From the IMG/VR virus record IMGVR_UViG_3300025669_000020, positions 41,614-105,613 of that record: 64,000 nucleotides of DNA. One strand, given 5' to 3'. Each line of letters opens with the position of its first letter. The stretch's first letter is position 1. The notes under the pieces are model-generated. The model searched no databases, was not told the origin of the DNA, and saw only the letters and a list, made by a program, of their open reading frames with translations. This document shows positions 58,436-64,000 of the stretch, in pieces. The position numbers and the translations under genes are program-made. The stretch is from a virus.

Positions 58436-59329
58436 ATGGCCGTAGCATTCAACCCAGGCGATACCACCTCTCGTGGAGACCTGGATCTGTTTTTGACGAC
58501 CTCCGGGGGTGCCCCCGCCAATGCCTACTCCATCTCCTATGCCATCTACTATGTAGACCCAGGCACAGGAGCAGAGACGCTCATTGGCTCCGCCACCCGG
58601 ACTCCAGTGAACCCCGCTGTGGGTGAGTATTATGCGGCCCTCACTGTCCCCACCTCCGCAACAGTGGGCACATACCGCATCCGGTGGACGTTCAGGGAAA
58701 CCTCCACGTCCACAGCTCAAACGGTGGTCATGGAGTGGGCAGTGGTATCCGTCTCAGGGGAGACAGCTACGACCTACACCCTCTACCAGCAGTCCATGAT
58801 CGATAAGCTGCGGATCCTTTTAAGAGACCAGAACCCTGACAAATTTTATAGATTCAGACCACCTGAGCATGAGGGCACCATCGGGTGCTTCAACCAGGTG
58901 TTCGGCTATATCTGGGAGGATGCAGAGCTGTTGGAGTACCTGGAACGGGCCTTGGACTGGTGGAACATGTTCCCACCCGAGACCGAATCCCTCTGCACCA
59001 TCGACAAGCTCGTCAGCATGAAACCAGCATGGAGAACCGCTATCCTCTGGGGTGCCATGATCCATGCCCTCATGGCTCTGGCAATTAATTGGACATCTGA
59101 GGAATTTGACTACTCCATCGGAGGCATCTCACTCTCCATCGACAAGTCCTCCAAGTACGAATCCCTCAAGCAGAATGCCGAAGGACAATTTGATAAGGCA
59201 ACAGATGCTAAGCACCGAACCACTAAGTTTTCGCGTGGCCTCCAGCAACCGCGCTATGGTATAGGCGTCAGAAGTTCCTTCGGGCCGCATGTGGGCAAAG
59301 GTGTGCTTTCACCGCGTAATTTCAGTTGA
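58436..59329 (+). CDS. Virion connector-type protein
   Basis: A 297-aa protein with a taggag site. Residues 1-110 form an Ig-like beta domain (AYSISYAIYYVDPGTG...GTYRIRWTF). Residues 115-260 are helical (MIDKLRILLRDQNPDKFYRF, ELLEYLERALDWWN, WRTAILWGAMIHALMALAINW), in the manner of head-tail adaptors. Exact role not established. Confidence 0.55.
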   Translation: MAVAFNPGDTTSRGDLDLFLTTSGGAPANAYSISYAIYYVDPGTGAETLIGSATRTPVNPAVGEYYAALTVPTSATVGTYRIRWTFRETSTSTAQTVVMEWAVVSVSGETATTYTLYQQSMIDKLRILLRDQNPDKFYRFRPPEHEGTIGCFNQVFGYIWEDAELLEYLERALDWWNMFPPETESLCTIDKLVSMKPAWRTAILWGAMIHALMALAINWTSEEFDYSIGGISLSIDKSSKYESLKQNAEGQFDKATDAKHRTTKFSRGLQQPRYGIGVRSSFGPHVGKGVLSPRNFS

Positions 59330-59379
59330 GGTTTTGCTTTTTTGGGGTGTGTTGAGATATAGTGTCTCCGAGCAAGGAG

Positions 59380-60223
59380 ATGACTATGGCTATATGCCCT
59401 CCATTGTGGACGTGAATTCAAAGGTTCCCGAGTCAACGCCCGCCATCTGGCGAAATGTAATCCCTCGGCGTCACCCCCGGTGCCACCTTGTCTTTGTGGG
59501 CATGAATCCACCAGTTTGACACAGATGAAGCGTCATCGGCGTACATGTGCGGTGTGGCAGAACCGGGACAGGAACGCAGTGAAAGTGGCAAGGCAACGAG
59601 CCACAAACTTGGAACGGCATGGGGTAGAGAATGCCGCGTGGGCTCCTGAGGTGGCTGCGCGTCGCCAGGAGACGGTACGAGAGAAGTACGGGGTGGAGAA
59701 CCTGTTCCAGTCCGAGTCCATTAAGGCCAAGTCCAGGGCTACAATGCGTGAACAGCATGGGGTGGAGCACAACAGCCAGGTGCCTGCGTTTGCAGAGAAG
59801 CGTCGCCAGACCAACCTGGAACGTCGTGGTGTGGAGAACCCCTTTGCCTCTCCGGAGGTACAGGAGAAAATCCGCAGCACGATGCAAGAGCGGTATGGAA
59901 CAGTGCGTCCTCAACAGGTGCCCGAGATCAGGGCTCGTACCAAAGCTACCTGTGAAGAGCGGTACGGGGGACAGTTGCTGGCTTCACCTCAGATACGGGC
60001 AAAGGCTGAGGCCACGAATCTGGCACGGTATGGAGCTGCTTTTGCAGGTGGGACGCCTGAGGTGCAGGCCAAGATCATCCAAACGAACATGGAGCGGTAT
60101 GGGGTTCCTCATACCTGCATGGACCCGGAGATTCGTCGGAAACAGTTAGAAACGATGGAGGCGCACTACGGTTCTCATTGCCTCCACTGGGGTCCTGGCC
60201 TCACCCCTTTGGACTACCTGTAG
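59380..60223 (+). pseudogene. Zinc-finger and YGVENPF-repeat protein, broken by +1 shift
   Basis: ATG 59380 (aaggag just before) reads MTMAICP and stops at 59415. Skipping one base near 59401 gives ICP-HCGREFKGSRVNARHLAKC and then CLCGHESTSLTQMKRHRRTC, two clean zinc fingers. The frame then runs to 60223 through about six repeats of the type NLERxGVENPFxxPEVxxK. Such repeats occur with phage homing-type proteins. It ends GPGLTPLDYL, the tail shared with the following small ORFs. Without a shift, only GTG 59480 is available. Confidence 0.6.
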
Positions 60224-60291
60224 AGGGTCACACCCCAGCCCGGATCGCGTAGAGGGTTGATGCACCCCCTGAGCCCTCTGGACTACCTGCA

Positions 60292-60504
60292 ATGATCCCT
60301 CTCCCTCCCTACATGTATGGGCAGAAATCCAAGACCCTGGATACGCTGTCGGTGTCGGTGTCAGAATCGGCGTCCGCATCGCTGTCCGTGTCGTGGTCGT
60401 TGTCGGCGTGGTCGCTGTCGGAGTCCATCTTGTGGAGAGGGCATTCTCGAACACGGCACGGTCCCCACGGCGGTCCTCCCCTGCAGCCTCTGGACTACAT
60501 CTGA
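60292..60504 (+). CDS. Array ORF 1, 70 aa
   Basis: MIPLPPYMYGQKSKT start, Ser/Val/Trp-rich core encoded by hexamer repeats, then PLQPLDYI. Stop overlaps the next start (TGATG). Function unknown. Confidence 0.5.
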   Translation: MIPLPPYMYGQKSKTLDTLSVSVSESASASLSVSWSLSAWSLSESILWRGHSRTRHGPHGGPPLQPLDYI

Positions 60505-60773
60505 TGATCCCTCTCCCTCCGATTTTCTGGGATGGCCAGAGATCCGAGACTCAAAACAAAACGGAGTCGGTATTGGCGATGTGGTCGGGGTCAAGGTCGA
60601 AGTTGGTGTCATGGTCGGTGTTGTCGTCAGGGACGTTATTGGGGGGGACTGGGTCATGGTCGGGGTCGGGATCGCGATTGACAGTGGGGTCGGTGTCGCT
60701 GCTGTGGCATTCCGAGACTGGGCATGGTCCTGAAAGTGGTCCTGGCCTAAGTCCTCTGGACTACCTGCGATGA
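60504..60773 (+). CDS. Array ORF 2, 89 aa
   Basis: MIPLPPIFWDGQRSE start, the most diverged copy; core Ser/Gly/Val-rich; tail GPGLSPLDYLR. Overlaps both neighbours. Confidence 0.5.
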   Translation: MIPLPPIFWDGQRSETQNKTESVLAMWSGSRSKLVSWSVLSSGTLLGGTGSWSGSGSRLTVGSVSLLWHSETGHGPESGPGLSPLDYLR

Positions 60774-60985
60774 TCCCTCTCCCTCCCTGCAGATATGGGC
60801 AGAAATCCAAGACCCAGGCTCAGACTGTTTCGGTGTCCGTGTTGGGGTGGTGGTCGCGGTCGGTGTCGTTGTCGCGGTCGCTGTCCGTGTCGCTGTCCGT
60901 GTCGTCGTCGTGGTCGTGGTGTTCCACCTGTGGGCATGGTCCTAAAGAAGGTCCTGGTCTCACTCCTTTGGACTACCTTCGATGA
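60770..60985 (+). CDS. Array ORF 3, 71 aa
   Basis: MIPLPPCRYGQKSKT start; core of Ser/Val/Leu repeats; tail GPGLTPLDYLR. ATGA overlaps on both sides. Confidence 0.5.
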   Translation: MIPLPPCRYGQKSKTQAQTVSVSVLGWWSRSVSLSRSLSVSLSVSSSWSWCSTCGHGPKEGPGLTPLDYLR

Positions 60986-61221
60986 TCCCTCTTCCTCCCT
61001 ACAGATATGGGCAGAAATCCATGACCCAAGACAAGAGGGTCTCGATGGCGGTGTCGTGGTCGGGGTTGAAGTGGGGATCGTTCTCGTGGTCAAGAGTGCT
61101 GTCGTTGTCGATGGCGGTGTCGTGGTCGGTGTATTCTCAAGCAGGTCATGGTCCTGAAGGGGGTCATCCCCTGAGCCCGCTGGACTACTTGGGGGGTTGT
61201 ACTCCTGCTCGGATCGCATAG
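60982..61221 (+). CDS. Array ORF 4, 79 aa
   Basis: MIPLPPYRYGQKSMT start; Ser/Trp/Val core; PLSPLDYL, then a short extra tail because the terminal stop is absent. Confidence 0.45.
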   Translation: MIPLPPYRYGQKSMTQDKRVSMAVSWSGLKWGSFSWSRVLSLSMAVSWSVYSQAGHGPEGGHPLSPLDYLGGCTPARIA

Positions 61222-61259
61222 TGGGGTAGAGCACCGTGCCGGTGCCTGGAGGTGTGCTG

Positions 61260-61670
61260 ATGTCTTTCGAGCATGTGGAGTACAAGACCGCTCGTGCTTT
61301 TTGGGAAGCTCACAAGGTGCTGGTGGCTGAGGGGTGCTCCTTGGCGGTGCTGACCCTCCCCCTATCCAGAACCGTTGGTTTCGTGGAGCAGGAGCGCCGG
61401 AGATACCACAGCATTGGGGTGTCCAAGTACAAGGCCACGAACGGACAGTACCTCCCTGGTGGGTGGGGGTTGCTGGCGAACTCGGTGGGTCCTGGGGATG
61501 CGGGGTTGTCGGACACCCTGGGCTGTCCTGTGATGCGATCAGGGGCTTTGCACCGACAGCAGCAGGTTCTGGAGTGGGAGCCCCAGGATTTGAGGAAGTT
61601 GCGAACTCTGATTGATGAGGCGCTCAAGGATCCAGACTGCAGCATCGTCATTTCGCCTGCCGCCGAGTAG
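61260..61670 (+). CDS. Hypothetical protein, 136 aa
   Basis: ATG 61260 has ggaggtg 9 nt upstream; an upstream GTG at 61236 is less likely. Mixed alpha/beta, with an N-terminal SFEHVEYKTARAFWEAH helix and a late QDLRKLRTLIDEAL helix. Not recognised. First gene after the array. Confidence 0.6.
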   Translation: MSFEHVEYKTARAFWEAHKVLVAEGCSLAVLTLPLSRTVGFVEQERRRYHSIGVSKYKATNGQYLPGGWGLLANSVGPGDAGLSDTLGCPVMRSGALHRQQQVLEWEPQDLRKLRTLIDEALKDPDCSIVISPAAE

Positions 61671-61692
61671 CTGCCATGCTGTGGTAGCTTGT

Positions 61693-61697
61693 CTATA
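61693..61697 (+). promoter_or_regulatory. CTATA box before the 61732 gene
   Basis: ttgtctatagcc, 39 nt upstream of ATG 61732. Same box as at 27988 and 37409. Confidence 0.35.
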
Positions 61698-61731
61698 GCC
61701 GGGCTCAGGTAGCAACCTACAGGAGTCCCAA

Positions 61732-62382
61732 ATGAACGCACGCCGGAACCGCAAGCCCGTTCAGGATCACCGTCGCCATCCCGCCTTCATCCGTGTCCTT
61801 GACGGGTTGGAGGATGTGGCTTCCGGGATCCGTGTTCTGAAGGTTCAGTACGAGCAAACGCCAGAGTACGATGGGGGCACCTACGTTGAGGTGTACGACT
61901 CCAACGATGATCTCCTGGATGACAGCTATGGGAAGCACAACGACCTCCGCAAGGCATTGGCAGAGGCTTTGGAGGATTTTGGAGAGGACTACAGCCATAA
62001 CGCCTCCCTCCGCAAGAGGGCCATCAAGCTGGCTCACGTCAATCCTGTGCTGCGCCCTCACCTGCTCCCTCTCTTGAAGGAAGCATACGGAAGGGATGTT
62101 GCGGGGAAGCACCTGATCTTCAGCCCCAATGACCCCCCTTTCAGCTTCCGCGAAGTCGCGCAGGATGCCCATGGGCAGGTGTATGACGCCGCGATCCTGA
62201 TGGACAAGCGTCGCACTGTCGTCCAGGCAGTTGCACAGGTTTGGCGGAAGTACCAGCGCGAGTTGGTGGGGATGAGGAAGCGCTACGAGGCTATCAAATT
62301 CATCGAGGCGAAGATCCCCGAGTTCGCCAGCCGTCCCATCAAGGGCTACATCAAGTGGCACATGTACTCGATGCCTGATTAG
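61732..62382 (+). CDS. Hypothetical protein with internal LIRLA-type tag
   Basis: A 216-aa protein with caggag site. An N-terminal domain (1-88) is followed by the tag RKRAIKLAHVNPVLRPHLLPLLK (94-116, shown here in part) and a second domain (120-216, helical). The tag thus sits between domains, as the RVA tags do in larger proteins. No function recognised. Confidence 0.65.
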   Translation: MNARRNRKPVQDHRRHPAFIRVLDGLEDVASGIRVLKVQYEQTPEYDGGTYVEVYDSNDDLLDDSYGKHNDLRKALAEALEDFGEDYSHNASLRKRAIKLAHVNPVLRPHLLPLLKEAYGRDVAGKHLIFSPNDPPFSFREVAQDAHGQVYDAAILMDKRRTVVQAVAQVWRKYQRELVGMRKRYEAIKFIEAKIPEFASRPIKGYIKWHMYSMPD

Positions 62383-62681
62383 CGCCTGCGCTGATCCCTG
62401 TGTTGATCCCTGCGCTGAGTCCAGTGTCCTGACACCCAATGGCCCCTGTGGTCACGGCGTCCCTGCACCCAGGTATGCCCCGCACGCTGCTGGGTGGCTT
62501 GCCAGTGCCCAGGGATCATCCGACCCTTGTGGTCCCTGTGGCGGGGAACCCATGCCCATCCCTGCTGCTGTTGCCGCTGGTGGTGAACCTGGGGCCTTGG
62601 GGGAGGCCCGAAGTGGATGATGATGTCTGCCTGTGCGGGGGAAGAGAGCAGGGTGAGAGCAAGGGCCAGGGTAGTGAGCAT
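62379..62681 (-). CDS. Secreted WVxGHW-repeat protein
   Basis: A 100-aa minus-strand protein. An N-terminal signal peptide (MLTTLALALTLLSSPAQA, cleavage after AQA) precedes repeats around WVPRHRDHKGRMIPGHW and WVQGRRDHRGHWVSGHW. A ccggagg site lies upstream. This type is common as secreted protein in Gram-negative bacteria, so it may be host-derived and act in the periplasm. Unusual in a phage operon. Confidence 0.65.
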   Translation of the reverse strand: MLTTLALALTLLSSPAQADIIIHFGPPPRPQVHHQRQQQQGWAWVPRHRDHKGRMIPGHWQATQQRAGHTWVQGRRDHRGHWVSGHWTQRRDQHRDQRRR

Positions 62682-62777
62682 GATTCTTTGACCTCCGGTT
62701 ACACGTTGACGGGGTGGCCCACCTGCTCATTCAGCGTTTCCCTCGGTAGAGTGTCCCGATACGAGGAGGCCCCAACC

Positions 62778-62903
62778 ATGTCCAACCCAGAAACCGTCCT
62801 GATCAATCATGACGGGTATCTGTTTCAAGACCCCGGCAACCTCCAGCCTTTGGAGGGTGACCTCAGTGCTGACACCAAGCTGGAAGAAAGCCTTCCTCTC
62901 TGA
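62778..62903 (+). CDS. Small acidic protein, 41 aa
   Basis: MSNPETVLINHDGYLFQD with a gaggagg site. Acidic and short; not recognised. It begins a group of small genes that continues to the window end. Confidence 0.5.
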   Translation: MSNPETVLINHDGYLFQDPGNLQPLEGDLSADTKLEESLPL

Positions 62904-62930
62904 ACTCCCCCCACGGCAAGGAGATGCCCC

Positions 62931-63143
62931 ATGGAAACCAACGCCAACCCCTGGACTGACAACAAGGATTGGGCTGAGAAGTGTGACGAGCTTCGCAAGC
63001 AGATCATCTACAAGGCTCTGAAGCATGCAGAGCATTCCACTACTGCGAATGCACCCGACAAGGCCCAGCACTACCTTGAGGTGGTGCGTATGGCTACCGA
63101 GACCCCTTCCTTCGATGCACTGCTCGCGGTGGCATCCCGGTGA
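62931..63143 (+). CDS. Small helical protein, 70 aa
   Basis: An aaggag site precedes the ATG. Helix-rich; ends FDALLAVASR. The stop overlaps the next start (GTGA). Unknown role. Confidence 0.55.
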   Translation: METNANPWTDNKDWAEKCDELRKQIIYKALKHAEHSTTANAPDKAQHYLEVVRMATETPSFDALLAVASR

Positions 63144-63559
63144 GAGAAATGACAGCCCTTGAATCCTACATAGAGCTGTTGAGGGAGATCCTTCAGTACA
63201 GGTGGTCAGTCGAGCCCGAGAAGGTGGATGTACACAGAAGGGCGCTTAGAGAGCTGGCGATGTGCCCCGTCTCCGATGCCCTGGATGCGTACATGAAAAT
63301 CGCGGTGCTGTATCTCCGGGCTATGAGGGAGAGGGAGAGGCGGGAGCCTGACATCTATGCAGGCTGCACGAGCCCTGTGTGGGAAGGGTGGAATGCAGAA
63401 GAGGACGCATGGCTCCTGCAAATGGAAGTGGCACACGAGAAACTGTCCGAGTCCGAGAAAAGATGGGCGGAGCGCCGTTTCAATGAATTCGACCACACCA
63501 GGGCGATGGACAAGGCTATGAAGTCCATACATCAGGAGAAGGTCGATGAAACTGCGTGA
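63140..63559 (+). CDS. Helical hypothetical protein, 139 aa
   Basis: GTG start overlaps the previous stop. Mainly charged helices (LYLRAMRERERRE, KLSESEKRWAERRF). Not recognised; overlaps the next gene by 14 nt. Confidence 0.55.
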   Translation: MREMTALESYIELLREILQYRWSVEPEKVDVHRRALRELAMCPVSDALDAYMKIAVLYLRAMRERERREPDIYAGCTSPVWEGWNAEEDAWLLQMEVAHEKLSESEKRWAERRFNEFDHTRAMDKAMKSIHQEKVDETA

Positions 63560-63854
63560 CCTGTTCACGGGTGATCCCGTCAGGAATCCCGAGCTTCAGG
63601 ACCTTGTCAACCCCGAGAACCCTGAGCCCCTCCAGCCTCGCAATGAGGCTGAGGACAAGGTTCGTGCCTGCCTCCCCGGGGATGATGTGACTCAGCACCC
63701 CCTCTACCAGGAGTCCAACCCCTATCTCACGAACCCCTTCACGATGGGGACGATGGAGAAGATGCGGCAGCTCCGAGCGGGCACCTTGCAGGTGAGCCGG
63801 GAGGAAGAGCAACAAATCCGTGCAGCATGGTCAATTCTGAATGGGGCGGGGTAG
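63546..63854 (+). CDS. Hypothetical protein, 102 aa
   Basis: MKLRDLFTGDPVRNPE start; Pro/Asn-rich first half and a C-terminal helix with EEEQQIRAAWSIL. No family recognised. Confidence 0.55.
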   Translation: MKLRDLFTGDPVRNPELQDLVNPENPEPLQPRNEAEDKVRACLPGDDVTQHPLYQESNPYLTNPFTMGTMEKMRQLRAGTLQVSREEEQQIRAAWSILNGAG

Positions 63855-63872
63855 GGGTTGTAGGAGGTGCTC

Positions 63873-64000
63873 ATGGAAGAGATCGTCGAATCCCGCAAGA
63901 CATCATTGGAAGACCTGGCAGAGAGGGTTCTACGGGCCTATCTGGATCGCATGGTGTCGGTCTGCAACAAGATGTGTGCTGATGACATGAAGAAGTACAT
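63873..64000 (+). CDS. Start of a gene cut by the window end
   Basis: ATG 63873 with a taggaggtg site. MEEIVESRKTSLEDLAERV then helix with two Cys (VCNKMC). Open to the last base; function unknown. Confidence 0.5.
   Translation, partial: MEEIVESRKTSLEDLAERVLRAYLDRMVSVCNKMCADDMKKY

Larger units (their letters stand above)
60224..61221 (+). repeat. Tandem array of four related units
   Basis: Units start at 60292, 60504, 60770 and 60982. Conserved: a junction with ctctggactacctgcgatgatccc and tatgggcagaaatcc. Variable: 120-180 nt of imperfect NNNGTC hexamers between. The copies at 60205-60260 and 61170-61215 flanking the array share ggactac...cggatcgc(g/a)tag. Confidence 0.75.

Noticed and set aside
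60361-60810. Minus-strand ORFs rich in Thr-Pro across the array
   Set aside because: They are the complement of the GTC hexamers. Synonymous third-position differences in the shared tail support the plus frame instead.
60224-61221. Possible CRISPR array
   Set aside because: Repeats are long (about 70-90 nt) and the intervals are low-complexity GTC hexamers of 120-180 nt, not unique spacers.

Overview
This window is a contiguous piece of a large tailed double-stranded DNA bacteriophage (Caudoviricetes) with a GC-rich genome and a bacterial host that cannot be named from the sequence. Evidence: a large terminase, a portal, an HK97-type major capsid protein, a prohead protease with acidic core/scaffold proteins, tail-fibre-like proteins, and phage copies of replication and transcription genes (sliding clamp, DnaX clamp loader, DnaG-like primase, NusG-like and sigma-like factors). 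Almost all genes are on the + strand, tightly packed, often with ATGA or TGATG overlaps. No integrase, repressor or tRNA gene was recognised, and both window ends cut genes, so the genome continues on both sides.

Layout. 1-7.8 kb: replication and transcription block (RecB-type nuclease end, clamp, half of an SMC/Rad50-type ATPase, TOPRIM primase, putative metallopeptidase, DnaX, NusG-like, sigma-like). 7.8-20.8 kb: fibre-like proteins, a 926-aa internally repetitive protein, terminase (with an inserted domain) and portal, plus a small gene copied from the portal tail. 20.8-37.3 kb: an unusual island of very large multi-domain proteins joining metallopeptidases, GNAT acetyltransferases, an Ntn-hydrolase-like domain, a 2H phosphoesterase, a possible ADP-ribosyltransferase, an intein-split nucleotidyltransferase plus HD partner, and a complete type IB topoisomerase. 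37.5-43.4 kb: capsid module (acidic core protein, zinc-ribbon protein, prohead protease, acidic scaffold, decoration-like protein, major capsid protein). 43.5-46.9 kb: mobile DNA (LAGLIDADG homing endonuclease abutting an IS607-type TnpA/TnpB element). 48.1-48.9 kb: a gene-free stretch rich in hairpins that may be a large structured RNA. 49-59 kb: small unknown proteins and virion-type proteins. 59.4-61.2 kb: a frameshifted zinc-finger/repeat protein followed by a tandem array of four overlapping small ORFs with conserved ends and variable middles. 61.2-64 kb: small unknown genes and one reverse-strand secreted protein.

How it may fit together. Two short sequence tags recur across otherwise unrelated proteins: an RVAxRxL-type tag (at termini and at domain boundaries of the large enzymes) and a LIRLAHxNPxLRPxLLPLLK-type tag. 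With a prohead protease and acidic core proteins next door, the simplest hypothesis is that these tags target proteins into the prohead or mark processing sites, so that a cargo of enzymes is packaged, cleaved and ejected with the DNA. This is inference. A second hypothesis is T4-like late transcription: phage clamp, clamp loader, sigma-like and NusG-like proteins are co-encoded, and a CTATA/CTATG box lies roughly 25-45 nt upstream of many genes that follow intergenic gaps. Three genes show coherent protein continued in another frame (4.8, 24.75 and 59.4 kb), which means either programmed frameshifts or single-base assembly errors.
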